Source of the DNA: Oegoconia quadripuncta
Lineage: Eukaryota > Arthropoda > Insecta > Lepidoptera > Autostichidae
DNA length: 64,000 nt
Direction: 5' to 3'
NCBI GenBank assembly: GCA_949316235.1
Contig: OX438757.1
Location: forward strand, 12,208,657 to 12,272,656
Program-made: the position numbers and the translations under genes
The notes under the pieces: generated by a model
Database searches by the model: none
Told to the model about the DNA's origin: nothing
Seen by the model: the letters and a program-made list of their open reading frames with translations, nothing else
Shown here: positions 10,001-25,000 of the stretch, piece by piece
Position numbering within the stretch: position 1 is the first letter of the stretch
Layout of the letters: each line of letters starts with the position of its first letter

Positions 10001-13000
10001 CTGTCAATCATACATTGAATAAAATCAATGGGATTATCAAGACAGCGTCATCTTAAAAACTTAAATACTAGTCTTACTTATTTACTCATCCCTCGTCTAC
10101 TAAGAGTTGGTATGATCCATAATCCACCACGCGGGGCCAGTGCGGATTGGGGAATTTGTGTCAGACTAGTGGCTATCACACCCTCAGTGCTTTCAAGCTG
10201 CCTCTGTAGGCCACCGATTTGGCTTCAATTGAGAACCGGGACCTACTGTTTTAAACCATAACTTGTATCAAAATGCCAGGTCATCCAACACCCATCCAAG
10301 AAGTGACAGCCCCAGACGTTGCTTAACTTCGTTAACCGAAAAAGAATGTGCGACTCGAGTGTTTAAAATTCAGGCAATCTCACAAAACCTTAAATGTATT
10401 TGTTTTGAGTGTTACTACAAATTATTACTCCTATTACTCCACCGATAAGAGCATAGCTCTTAAATTGAAGAAGATTACAAATTCACAGATTGGCCATTGT
10501 TAAAAGCTTAAAAAATAAGAGAAAGGGCAGTCGTGATTGAAAACTATGCTGACCACTGGAGGCATTTCGACGTTACAGCTTCGGAGGGCAAAAACAGTCG
10601 GTCCCGGTTGTTTTCGATTAAAGGCCGTCGTTAAGCCTGCTTGCACAATTAATTCACCAATCCGCACTAGGTGCGCGTGGTGGATTAGTTAGACCCTCAA
10701 ATACCCTTTCCTAATGAGTACGGAGGCTGCAAATTGAACGTAAGACTGTTGATGTTATAAGTAACACGAAAAGTCCCTTTCGGCGTCAGTTTTCCTGAAT
10801 CCTACCATCTTGGGATCTTCAAGAGCAGGGTTAATCTTCAATCACATTGTCGCTTTCCATCAGGTGAGATTGTGGTCAAAGGCGTATCCATATACCCATA
10901 ATTTAGATGATGTTTGGTGTAAGTGTCAGAAATATTTATTATTATTATTATATTTTTAATGGGAATGAAAAGCAATCTCGTAATTTCAGAACAACTGTTT
11001 CACTGGGTATTATTTAATTTATTTGATTAAAAACTATATTGGTAATAAACTGACAGATATAGCCTGCATGAGTACTACACTGTAATTGTAAATTATTCTT
11101 ATTAGTATCTACCTACCTAGTAGTACCTACCTATTATCATTCAAGACATATATAATATAACAGTTAAAATTCGAACACAAACCAGCCAGAAGCTGATTTA
11201 TAAGAGAGTAGGAAATTTCATTCTCTGGTGAAAGTATGCGTCAAGAAAAAAATTATAAAAGTTTATCTTTTCGGGATCAGTTTTCGAATGATCATATTAA
11301 TCTTAGCAGCTAAGAAAGAACCTAAACGACATTGAAAATTCACTCCATGATAGTCAGCTTCTAAATTTATGGCATCTCTTTGGAACACAAAACTACATTT
11401 AATATTCTATGTACTTTGTAAAAATGATAGACAACTGGAACACCAAAAGGGCTCAACTTATATTATTCGTGAAATCTATGGTTATTTGATCATAGAATAT
11501 GTATAACAAATACTTATAAACAGGCAAACCTATTTTTTGTCATGTCCTTAATCACATTTCTGTGACGGTCAATAGCTCACTTCAGTCAAATTACAATAAT
11601 TAAACAAAAAAGTGGGTAAGGCAATGTCACAGTCCGTCGACAAAATGTAACATACAGGCAAACCGGTTATCAATAATTCATTCAAATTTGATATCGCAGC
11701 CCAGTTACAAAGATTTATGGATTATCTATTAGGTTAACCTAAACTAAAATTGATTCAAGTTTAGTATTTATGAATATAGTTCGTAGGAGATGTCTCTCCA
11801 TTGGTACGAAGTCATAAATTTAAATAGCAATAATCACCGTTCGTGGTTAGTGGCAATCAGAGCACTGGGTTTAGTAACCTCCAATGTTTTAGAATACACT
11901 TCCTAATCGGATTAGCATCCTTTACCGACCGTGCATTTCTAACGAAACGGACCGAGCTCTCGATGAGCGTATCCACCGGGAACATTCGTAACGCTCATAC
12001 TCCATTGCGACTAATAAACGACAAGTACTACGCCAGACGGATAGTATATGGTCTGTACCTAACGAGACATGCTTACTGGACACAAATTTTTATACAAAAT
12101 TATTAGGTCATCGGAACAAAATTTAAAATTAAAATCAAGTTATTTTAGTTGGATTGTATTTCGGGCGTAGGTATATTTTATTTAGGTAGGTGTATTTCCC
12201 GTCTGAATTACTGTAACTAATGGTTACTACCACAAAGCTATCATATTAACCATTAAGTCATTATGCGTAAGTGTGATGCTTTAACGACACTTCATATTAC
12301 GTTTATTTTTATGAAAAAGGGACAATTATACAAAAAATCTAGGTGCTCTTTCAAAAAACATCAAGCAATATGAAATACATTACAGTTACAAATGTCTGTC
12401 GCTTTAATTTAATCCACAAGAGAGCATTCCCACAACTACATTGTAAAGGAGAATGATAAGCAGCGCTCCATTGAGACGTTTGTGCGGAGATAAGTCCGTT
12501 AATCAACACAAAATTCCAAGGCAATGTGCCGCAAAGTGAAATAAAAAGTAAATAATCCATAGAACAAGGTTTATGAGATAGCATTCAGCGATGAATATTG
12601 ACAGGTTCACAGATATTTTCCATAGAACAATATGTTAACAAATATCGAAATAGATCTGTTTAGATATACTGCAGGTAGTGTTATTTTTCTTGCAAGTTCA
12701 ATTCAGCCGTAGGTATTATAAGTGTTTAAAAATTAAAGTTAATGCAAAATAGTTTTAAATGTCATTTTCCAACAATCACTAGTAGCATGACAAACGCGAT
12801 AAACGTTTATGTCGCGCGAGATAATATTTGTCCTGCTCATTACTTTGGACGAAATATACAACTATCCCACTCTCGTATCGCACGCGACAAACGTTGTCAT
12901 GCTACGGGGACAGAAAAAGACAAAATGCAGCATTTGCATTCGACAGTCTGGTGCTAAATTTATACTTTTGTTCTCAGTTTCAAGAGGATATATCGCTCAA

Positions 13001-16000
13001 AATTTTGCTTGTATTAACCACTTAACTTGTACGAGAAATTGCATTGCCCATTCCGATCTAATCTAAATGAAAGGGAGTGTAAAATCAGTTGTTCCATAGA
13101 AAAGTTTAATAAATAAATGAAATAAAAGATAATAAAAGATGTTCATATGATGGTCTGATGAATAGCATAATATCCTCAGATGTACATGTATATATATATT
13201 TCGGTCGCGTTGTAATTATGACGCGGGCCGCACCCAACGCGCATGCGTGTACAGTCGGCGGCGACCGTGCTCATCCCTCGCGTCAATGACAACCCCTCAC
13301 CCCCTCGCAACCACTGCAGTCACAAGTTACATCTACGCTTGTGAACTGTATATATATACATACACTTAAATAAAACGAGACCGTTCACGTGGGCGGTGTG
13401 AAATTTGTGGGACGCAGTATACACAAGCAGGGACTAATTAATATTTTTAATTAGGCTCTATTCTTAGACCTAATATCTCAACTCAAATTGTGTGAGCAAT
13501 TGATTTAAAAATAGTCGTTAAGAGATAGAATCATAGTCCGACTGCCTACAGGCAAGAACTCTTTAAAAGAAGAAGGTACAGCTCCTTCATATCATGCCGT
13601 CACTTACATAACATACAAAGCGACGGAGTGATGTTTAGGGCTCTTCTCTGTATTCGGGCGTAAGTCTATCGAACAATAATAGCATCTTTATTTCTAAATA
13701 GTGTACAACAAAATTCCGCATATGTGGGAAGCCGGGACGGGTCGCCATGTTATATTATGCCCCGTAGTTGTAGGGAACACAATAAGACAGTCTGGCTGGA
13801 GCCCTAGTGACATTGCGTGCATTATGTATTTAGAGCCCTAAATAGAGCAACCCTCGTTAGCGAAGTTCTAAACTCTAGGCTTGTTTAATAGTGCATGTCG
13901 AATGACAGTGAAACAGTTTTCCTCTGAATTAATTCCTTATAATAACACATAATAGACTTAGCCGTTTACTATTCAATACAATCAACGCTTCACAGAACAG
14001 AAGATGATTGGCACGATTGGCACGATTGGCACGTTGCAATGAACGTTTGAAAACAAGCTACAGGAAAATTGTATAATAATTGTTGATTTAATAGCCCATT
14101 TTATTACAACGACACAGACAACCTCTACTGGACGAAGTCGCTTCTGTACAGCATATAGGCATATTTACGTAAGTATATCAAGTGTGATTGAGGTCAAGTA
14201 CGAAACCGTCGTGCATAAAAAAAAATGTTATAATCACAAATTATTAGCAGCTACAGTCTTGTTCATTGATTCACAGTTTTCAACAAACATGACATCCTCT
14301 TATTAAGGCAGAGCGGTCAGATTTTTCAACAACAATTGGAAACAGTGTCCGCGCGAATTTATTTTCGATTGGTTCCGTTTTTCAGCATTTAGAAGCCATT
14401 CGAAAAAAAACTGCATTACCTATTTCATCGAAAAGTTATCCTTAACACGCAGAATATGTTCAACACAAAAAAATTGTCTATGCCTAAGCGTCAACTTTAC
14501 TATTATTAGGATTCGAAAACGAATGGGGAATGCAAATGATGTGAATTTTCAAAAATCTAATTTTTTTTGTTTGCTTTTTGTCACATATTGCGGGATTGAT
14601 ATCGCGTCGTATCTTATTACTTAATTAAATCTATTTAATTTAGCAAAATAAGTCGAATATTAACCTAGTTGAGGTTGGACCCAATCCCAACTTCATTACA
14701 AGTAAATCCCTTTTAGACCCGAACTTTTAAAATGCGAATGTGTAATTTTCGCATGCGCATTCTAAAGCGAACGATTTAAAACGATTTAAAAATCGCTACG
14801 CTCCATTTGTTAAATGTTAGTAAAATTTAAATACCATTGGTATAGTCGAATTTGTATCACAATCATTAGCAAACATGCATAGATAAGGAATGATATACAT
14901 ATGTATTTAAGTATGTGTGTCTGGACATGTTTTATGGCAGGCTATAACAGCGGCGGTGTCCGCGCTTTCATCGCGCCCCAACAGATAAGGGCGACGTGTT
15001 GAAGGGTTAGATTGACGGGGCCATTTACGCGGCGACAACGCGCCTCTTGACTCATTGTTTTATTTTATCACTCTTGCAGTATTCTAAGTACTCTTCTGAC
15101 CACCGCTGTGTCCGGCTGTATGAAAACAAGCAATTGGGAGCCCAACAACAAATCAAGAAGATATAAAAGAGTGAGTGCGAACATGGCTGGATCGCACCAC
15201 TGAAATACAAAATATACAAATTCACATGCAAAAATGGGCAACTGGTTTTGATTGGTGTGCTTGAATTTTGAAATAGTTCGGTACATAATGTGGTTCACGG
15301 TATAGTAGAATGGGACCAATCCGCCTCGCCGGTGGGTGTCGTAAAAGACCGACTATAAAGCGTCGAGAGCATACCAACATAGAGTGATCTCTGTCATTGG
15401 TACGGAGCTCCCAAAAAATCAGCGATCGTCAATCCGCAATCCTGCCATTGAAAGCGATGCCCAACAGTTGACTTTCATGGGATGAGGGTGACAAAGCTAT
15501 TAAAACTGTTCTCAATAAGTCGAGATTAAAAAATGAAATTTTCCTGCACTTCATGTTGTTTGGGGATTTATTATAAACCTCATGTGAGTACACTTTATCG
15601 TAGGCTTTTCGATGACAGTAAAATTGATCGGCATGCCTGAGAAGAAATTCTGAGACATGTGGAAAATGTCCGCCAATTGGAACTGATTGTGTAGGAAATG
15701 TGCTCTACAGTAGGACGTTTATAGGCTGATGTGATGACGTATGTATGTGCATGCAGACGATTGGTTTAGTAGTCCGGGTGTAACGCAAAGTTCAGAGTCG
15801 TTTCAAGGTCGAGACATTTTACTAGATTCGCGTATTATATTCTGGGTAATTCGAAGAATAGGGCAAGAAGGGGTACCTATACACCAAGGTATAGTTAAGT
15901 GGCATAAAATATATTCTTAAGTTAAACCAAACAAATAAACCACAATTCAAAAAATATATAAATCTAAGTACAAAGGATTTCCTTTGACACATCGTCATTT

Positions 16001-19000
16001 AACATTAACCAAATGTATTAGCTAATACATGGAAAAGTAACAGGGAAAATTTCAAATGAGGAATCATGTGCACTTTATATAAATGCAAGTTATCTTTTAT
16101 CATGAAACACCCAATTGATAAACACAGCACTTTAATATCAAACGCTGTGTATGTATGACATGAAAGTATTTAATATTTATATTCATACAATATAATGACG
16201 ACCGAAATTTGCAATGTTTTCAAAATTGCTATCTCTATTGCGACGTTTCTATGACGTGTACGACTGACTCTTCGACCTAAGATGTATGGAAGCGAGATAA
16301 GTTATCGCACAAACTACAGGTATACACCGCCAGTTTTACGTGCTGATAACATGGGTTATGTTCACATTGAAAAGACTAACGGATATTCAAAACGATATGG
16401 GTACCTAGGTATCTACCCACATTCGACAACTCGTCAATAAAGATTGAAATCTCCACAGTGGCATCGTACATGAGCCGAAACAATAGGACAGTGAATAATA
16501 AATATACACGTATCAAATAAGCCGTAGTGCAGTCGGAATTTTCAGTAAGGCAAGCCTCATGAATACCGTATACATAATATTGATCCTCATATGGCGTGCG
16601 ATTCGTGGAATCGAAACAGTCCCCCGAGCGAATGCAATTTTCGTTGCATGTTTACTTTATTGTACTTGTGTGTGAAAGAATTTAAAAGGCAGCAGTTCTG
16701 GCGAAGACATTGCAATAACTGCGATTTAGCACGTATTTAAATGGTTTCTTAATTCGACGATAACCGCCTCCTTTCTTTCTTCTTCAAATTCTTAATTTTA
16801 ACCGCCTCCGTGGCTCAATGTAAACAACATAGGGTTTACGAATCGGAGGTCGCGGGTTCAATTCCCAGCGGGGTACATGTTTAGTACTCGGTTTGGTTGG
16901 TGGTAGGGCGTTTGATATGTCCGCCTGGCTAGCTATCACCATCTTATCTAAATCTGCCGCCAAACTGCGATGTTAATAACATTGTTGTGTTCCGGTTGTC
17001 AGAGATAAGATAGCCAGTTCCCCAAATATTTAGGTTTCCGGGTCAGTACGTTTCCACCTTCGGCCTCATCTTCACTTAACATCAGGTGTGATTGAGGTCA
17101 AGTGCTAACCCGTTGTGCATAAAAAAAATATATATGTAGAAAAAACAAGGCAAGAAGATGACGATGTAGAGATTTGCATTAGGTAACACGAGTAAATTAA
17201 AAGGTATTAATCATATGACGACAGTATATATTGTAGGTAAGTAATTTGATTTTATGAAGTCGCTTACAAATATACTGAATTAATTGAATCAAAATAGAAG
17301 ACACTTAGCTGAAGTCAGTATGGCCAGAGCGTTTACGGCGCAGTAAATGTCATAAAGCAGCTATAAAATCGCTTCGTAATCAGCGAAGCGGGCAGGAAGC
17401 GGTGAGCACTTAGCCAGTGGTTTTCAGATCGGGGTGCAATGGAGATTATTTTTTACGGACGACCGAAAATTATTTATAGAATGCGCCCGACGCGTAATCG
17501 ACGAAGTTTATCGTTTACGCAATGAGAATACATACATGCAGTATTTAGGTATACGCTGAAGGCTATTACTCAGTTTTCGGGTTGTAATTATAATGGGACA
17601 GAGTTCACTCAGTCAGACCCATTTCAGACAAAAAATTAGCAATCGTATTATGTAACATGTGACGTAGGTAAAGAGTACTCGTAAATATGAAATACACACG
17701 AGAACTTTATTTTCTCTTTCAATACTTCTTGCTTTCTCGGGATTTCCTTGAACATGTGGTACAAAGTTACTTGACTGAACTCAAAGCAAATAATCTATTC
17801 CTCGAGTCCTCGATGAGGAAGACTACAACCCTACTACGACGAAAAACGCCAGTTATAGAAGCCTCATTTGTCTATCCTCATCTACTATTTGGATCGCTAC
17901 ATTGGAACAGACATACATATAGACAGCTACCTATCAGAGCTTATATAGCGCTCGAGTCCATTTCTTAGCTTCTTTTAAAATTATATGTGTTGGCTCTTAT
18001 TAATCGACTTCTAAAAAAGGAAGAGGTTCTTAATTCGACTGTACGACCGGTTGGTGTAGTGGACAGTGATACTAGTGTCGATTCGGATGTACACCAACTA
18101 AACTAAAACCAGTTTTGGAGTGACGCTGTCGCATCATACTGTTCCAGGGAGAAAGAGACAGTACTACTCTAAAACTGGTTTTAGTTTAGTTGGTGTACAT
18201 CCGAATCGACACCATTGTCAGCGAAACCAACGGTTGCGGATTCGAAACCTGCGAGGGGTAAATGTTTGTGTGATAGATACGAACAATGGATATGACTCAT
18301 GGATGTTTATAAAAATGTTTATGTATGTTTATCCTTTATCTAGTATCCATAGTACAAGCTTTGCTTAGTTTGGTACTAGATAATTGGTTTAAGTATCAGA
18401 ATTTTTTTTGGTAAGTTAGTTACCCGGTAGAGAGAGTGGAGCCTTTCTAAGTTAGTACTATATTAATTCTGTGGCCTTACTGCAGTCGGTTGATTTGACA
18501 ATTTTTGGCGGTTCACTTGTTTAGGTACAGACACTATGGATGTTCCCTGTGACAAACAAGATGAAGGTACGAAATGTGATTGTTTACCTCTCGGTCCTTA
18601 TTGCCATAGGTGATGCCCAGGTTGGGCATTGCGCGCAAGATGGCGACGAGTGACTGGATCGTGTTGCTGTACACCACAGGCCGGTACTGTTTGAAGTCTT
18701 CATTCGTGAATCCACTTTCGTGGATAATTCTGTTGGCAAGAAAAAAAAAATAAGTTGGTGTTTGAATGAAGTTGATGATATTTTGGAGTAGGTTCATCAA
18801 CAACTTCGAGTAAAATAAAACTCATATTATATACAGGGTGAAATTTAAATCGTGTAATTCCCATTAACTGGTGACGCCACTCCTGATTACGAAGGACCCA
18901 TCGTCGAATTCTATCAAAAAATTCTAACCATAACGAAGAACGAGAAAAACGTCGTGTGGTTCAGTTTCCTTATCTACCAGACGTCGATTTGCGTCCTTTA

Positions 19001-22000
19001 AGTGCAGATTGTATTCGATTATCCTTCCATCTGAGAAATCAATAGGGTGGCAAGCATAAATAACCTAAATTTATCTACCATGTAGTTAATGGATAACTAA
19101 CGATACTATAAGTGTACTTGATTGATTGATTGATTGATATTTCCGTTCATTCTAATAAAATTATCGTTCATATGAGCACAAGTCATTTTCTCTCAGCGCA
19201 GCAAATGAGTCATTAACTTTAGCAGGTCGTTAAGGAAACAGTGGCGAATAGTTTCAGTCTGCGGTTGATCACCTCAATGTTCAATGATATCATCCATAGG
19301 AATTGATGATGTTGAGACCATGCAAACAAAAACCTATCTAAATAGGACAATATTACGGTTAATTTTAACACAAACAGAAATTCTACACTATTTCAAGAAT
19401 TTTCACTTAAAATGGTAGGCTTAGGTCACTATTAATAATGATGAACAGACAGATTGCAAATAAAATATAATCCCTCTACGTTTATGTTTGGGTCCCTCTC
19501 CATATTGTCTTTAATTATTTCATTGTAGACGAACAGCATACATGCTGGTTTGTCTATTATTGATGTCACAATGTCATAAAACTTGACATTTCATATATTT
19601 CATTTTCATAGGTAATAAATAAGCCATATATGGACCTAAATTTGAGGGTGTATAGGGAAGTAAAAATAAAGCTTAAATTTACTCACTTTACCTGTGTTTT
19701 AGCCGACTATTGCGAAGGGTTATTATATAACATTATTACAACTGAAACATTGCACATTTAGGAAGTAAATTTGAATTAAATGGAAATTAAAATATTATTT
19801 CGATAATTTATGCCTAGTTTACAAAATAACAGCTGAGAAACTCTTTAAAATTAATTAAATTTACTTGTATCAAATTCTGTTCGTCATGAATTCTTCGATG
19901 GAAATAACGACAATAACTTAATGGTGCGCGGATAGAAGAAATAATTGAAAAATTAAAAAGCATAAAAACTAAAAAGCAATTTCCAAAACTCATACGTGTC
20001 AATTTAGATTATTTTGTTTTATAAAGCTCTTTAAAGTCAGGTTAAATAGGCATCTTCTGGGAAAGCTCGTTCCATCGTAGACCTTATCTCGACATTAGTC
20101 CAGATTAAGGTCAAGAGCGATCCCATTCTAATTAAAAAAAAAAAAAAAAAAAATAACTACGAACAATGGCTGACCATGGCTTTTATCTGAATAAAAGCCA
20201 CCTAATCGACTTCCGCGCTCTCCGCGTGGTCTGCGGTATCCATCGCCAACAGGATAGTTGCATTTGTTCATCAAAAAGTTATTAAATTATTATTTAAAGT
20301 TATTAGATCGCAAATTATATAGTTATTCGGTCAAAGAGATACTTTGCTTTTAAGCGAATTAAAATAAAATTTCACTCATGAACACTAGTGATAATAAAGA
20401 TACAAATTTATTATACACGTACCTATATCAATATGTTTAATCGTTTTAGGCACAAACTGCAATTACGGGCGGTTTAAGAGCTGTTTAGATATTTTAGAAT
20501 TATCATAAAATGGATAACAAGTCTCTAAATTAGGTCAGAGTACCTATTAGAAGTATCACAAATCAGAAATATATAGTTTTGTTTGATACAAGTGAGCTTT
20601 ATTTTATTTTCTTGGGAAAACCAACAGCTGTTTTACAAATCATCACTTAAACTAAGAAACTGAAAGCCAATTAGAGGTTTCCACTGATAGAACCTACTTA
20701 AACTTAATAAAGAATAAAAACTATACATTGCAATCAGAGAACGGTTGGAAAAATTAATCTAATTATAAACAATCTATAGGTAGGATATCCTTGCATCGCC
20801 AATCCAAAAAACAACCGGGTCACAGCCGTATTAGGTTACTTTCTGACCAAAAAAAAACGTCTACTCAATGTGTTCCTTGCCGATGTAACGCTAGTACAAA
20901 ATAGGTCCAAGTCAAACAAGCTTTGAATTGCTTGCAGTCTAACAGACCCAAATAGTATTTTGTTTATTTGTAATAACGTGTTTTAAGAAGGAGAAATAAA
21001 CTTCATCATTTAATTTACGGAACTTCATTCATTGTAGTGAATATGTCAGTACATTTATGCTGCCGTTTATAAATCCGCAGCCTATTAGATGATAATCAAG
21101 GCGCAATAATTAGTTACTAACATCCAGCCAGACCATCGATAATCCAGACCCGCTGACTACATAGATGCGATGAGTGAGTATGCGAGTGACTAAAGGGGAA
21201 AACCCGTGAAGGGTAGACAGTCATAAGCCGGCTATTTATGGTTTCACTTAAAGTGGAGACAAGACTTGGGATACTATTTGAAATGCATAAGTAAGCACTG
21301 AAAGAAGTAGAGAAGTGTGGAAAGGACTCCAACGACAATAGCATAACTCTTGAAGAGAAAAGTAAGCACTAGTAAATTAAGGTGATTTTTTTTTTCAGAA
21401 ATAAAATAATTCACATCAATATGAATTTTTGATGACCTTTAACTCATGAAGAGACAAACGTCTAAGAATGAGTAAAACATAATAACACTTTTATACTCGG
21501 ATTATAATCCCAACTAATATTATTATGATATATTTTGAGAAATCGCTAACTAAAACAATGCCTATTCGAGTAACACCACGCTAACACATGGAGTAAATGT
21601 ACCGATTACTCACAACCCCGCTCGACTGGTTTTGCATGATTCATTGTCCACCCAACTACGTGTATAACTACTGTTTTAAAAGGCAGTTCCGTGACGCGTA
21701 TTTACTGCAAACAAAATGAATATTTACACTTGCAACAAAAACAATGTTCCTACCTTGTTTTCTTAATAATATTATTATATGGTTTATGTTCATAAAGTTT
21801 TGACAAGAATTAAAAACAGGTCTTATACCTAATCATTTTGAAAGTAAATAAGAATGGAGAGCGGGAATGAGTTCATGTCTTTCTATGGTTTAGATTGCAA
21901 AAAAGTGTACTGTATAATTGTCTCTTGGATTTGGATAGAGTAAAATTGTCGTTTGCATGCGATCACAGTTCGACAAATAGTTATAGTTGAAGAAAATTCA

Positions 22001-25000
22001 TAATCTGCCATGGGTGTAACCATCTTTTCAATTTAGACGATCGATCTTGTTTCTTTTTATATTCCAGGGCTAAAAAGTAGCTGATCACTGACCTCTACTT
22101 ATTTTGAAAAAAAAAAAAAAAAACATCCCGTCGAACCCTTGCTCCGTTTAGAGGAGGAAAAAGAACACTTTTGTTTTAATTAAGCATTTATAATATTGGC
22201 ATGACTTATCATGGTCGGTGTCATTATGTAGATGATTCATCAGTTTAGATGTCGTGATTGTTTGTGTACCGCTGTACGCGATAATGAGCTTCAAATCCGC
22301 ACTAGGGCACATTATAAAGCGTATATTGATTAATTGTAATTTGATGTTTTATAAACAGAGAATTTTTAACATGTATTCATAAAGATGCTACACATTTTCT
22401 GTAATATACTGTGCTGTAATTAGGTTTACAGAGTTGTGTGCGGAATATATATTTCACGTCCAGATATAACATAAAAGGAGGTTTTAAGTTCACCCACATT
22501 TCTGTCAATTATTTACCGATGGCCATGGGTTTGGTTGATGGCTTTTACACCAGCGTAGTCCCAGATCTGATGATACACTTCGGTGATAGAGAGTGGAACC
22601 TTACTTGCCAATTTTTGGCCGTTCAATTATTACTTTCAACTACATTGAATTTCACAGCTACCAATAAAACTGCTTTTATGAACGAAACTTTTCCTCTTTT
22701 GTTCGATACTAGTTCACATCTATGTCGATAGTGTGAGTACTCGCTTTAAAGCCTACACATGGACCATAGACAAACTAGTCGATTAAGTATCGATCATGCT
22801 CTACCTTTAATTTCATATTTTTAATTTTATTTTTTTTTGCAATGGGTAAATGCAATAAGTAACATTTCTTCGTCCTTTTTTCTTTCTGCTCCGCATGCAA
22901 GCACTCGAGATAATAGCTCGAGAACGACTAATTTCAGAAAGAGTCTGACAGAAGAATCGGACGTGTATTGAGTGAATACGATCAGATAGTCTGATCAGAG
23001 AATCGAATAACACTGTAAGACATATATTCCCGGCCTAACACGTTGTAACAAACACATCGCGTTCATGGTTAGAAGCCCTAATGTGAAATCGTAGGCGAAC
23101 ACCATGTCACCTATATATCATGTCATGTAATTAACGTAGTCGGGTAAAACGTGCCAAAATATTTGACATTACATGGGATTGTAATATTCGTGTTTTCACA
23201 CCAAAACAATGGAAATGTCTCTCACGCAAATTGTGGGAAAAGCCGGTTGCGAAAGTAATAAAAAAATGTGATAGGGTGCAATTAGAGTTGGCACGTACCT
23301 ACTATAATTATTAGTTACGATGTTCATATACAATTAGAGGGAAACTTGTGTTAATGGTTAATTTTGATTCAGCATTGTAATAGTTGCCGCTGAAGCGTTG
23401 AAGTACTAAACTAAGCTCTACTCCCTACAAGATGAATATTCATCATCATATGGCATTTTCCCAATCATCAATTTACGGACTGTATTTATTTGTAGTATTG
23501 CTCTTTTCTTGCACAATCCATTCATATTTTATTGGATATTCACCTGCTCTATGGATATTATTGGGTCAAGTACACTGATTTTGACATTTATTTCACCCGT
23601 TGGGCTACACAATGTAGCTGACGTCATAAAGATCTTCCTAAAGGCAATAACTTATTACAAACTGTTAACTTTTAGCTACTGTTGCGAACCGACCTATTCT
23701 AACCATAAGCTGCACCTACTTAAAGCTATAATAGCCTTGATACAGCAAGTCCTAACGGCCCACTATGGAGCGCCCGTTTAGCATGCGAAAAATGTGGTCC
23801 TCCGGGGCTATAACAATAGTCGTGACGTCATCACGAGGTCGTGCACATAATGTGCTAGTTGAGACTGCGGCTCGAGGGCACGCTTGCTATTCATCTGAGC
23901 TGTCATTCTAACGAACTAGCATCGTTAGCGAATCAGCGCGACGAAAGACTCAAAAATAATTCGCGAGTTCTGCAATGTTCCTAAGCGTTTTTCCGGTGGT
24001 ACGATTGGACGTCTGATCAATTTCATCAAACGAAAGGAAACATGCAGGATTAAAACTTCGTCAGGTTTGACAGTACATGACTCATTTGCTCTGCGGATTT
24101 ATGAGACCTAACGTTTCTATCCAATGAATATCGTAGTCAATAACACTATAAAACATGGCACCACACACAAGCTGCATCACAAACTGCTTGCCGAGGGTTA
24201 CCAGTAGAAGTGCGCCCACTGGTACCATTCGCAACACAGAAATGAAGCGATTTCCTGCAGTGACTAGCATGACCCATTTTGTCGTGCATTGTGCGAATAA
24301 ACAAATCTTCCTAAATTTCTCCCTCGCGGTCCAGTAGACCAAACGTTATGTTAACGTGCCATGAAAATATCCTGCTTGAGTATAATTTGTCTAGTGCTAT
24401 TGAGTGCTATGGTTAAATCTAAAGGAAACTTTTAATTGAATATAGTGCATGTCCGGCGCCGACAGGGTGCCGCCGCGCCGGCCGGGTCGCCGCTAGACTG
24501 CTAAATAATGCACTTTACGTGAACAACACTATCGACCGCGTACTCGAAAGACAAACACAATAATTGATTGTAGACTTGTCCGTCCACATATCACAGCTCG
24601 GATCAAGTTAATGTACTCAAACAAATCCTGGTACTGAAAGACTTTAATTTCAAACATGGTTCAGCTATGTTACATTGCTAACGAGCAAAAAGCTACACCA
24701 AATAATTTTGTCAATACACGATAAATTATAGAAAAGTTAAAGGAAAATACACTTCAAATGGCATTTTATCATACGAATTCTTACGTATATTCTCCAATAT
24801 AAGGTGAATGTTCATAAGAGTTCGTACAGGGACATATTTGACTTATTTTCTCTAAATATGGTGTAGTGAAGTACCACCAATACATACAAGCGGTTCCTTG
24901 TATAGTAAACTCATTTATTACCTACATGAATAACATTTTCGTTTGAAAAGTACATTGACCCGAATATTGCAAGTCACTAAGAATGGGGACCATACCATCG

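Larger units (their letters stand above)
10001..18587. other. Galphao intron 3 (8.6 kb)
   Basis: Mostly AT-rich. It holds inverted copies of a dispersed repeat (ccaccacgcggggccagtgcgg near 10125 and its complement near 10650), a SINE tail near 10905, a MITE at 12782, a GC-rich block at 13205-13330, a three-copy 9-bp repeat gattggcac at 14007-14033, SINE pieces at 14177 and 16801, and a SINE with an inserted foldback at 18044. No other coding exon was supported. Confidence 0.6.

Noticed and set aside
9813..10018. Open frames on both strands overlapping Galphao exon 4
   Set aside because: They are other-frame shadows of the exon, which itself is clear from splice sites and protein match.
22438..23781. 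Two plus-strand frames of 90-97 codons in Galphao intron 2
   Set aside because: AT-rich, no motifs, no flanking consistent splice sites; compatible with chance.
24082..24342. Minus-strand 86-codon hydrophobic frame ([18 protein letters not shown]) as a chemoreceptor or other membrane-protein exon
   Set aside because: No recognisable family motif, no linked exons and no convincing splice pair; it lies in a slightly GC-richer patch where open frames arise by chance.
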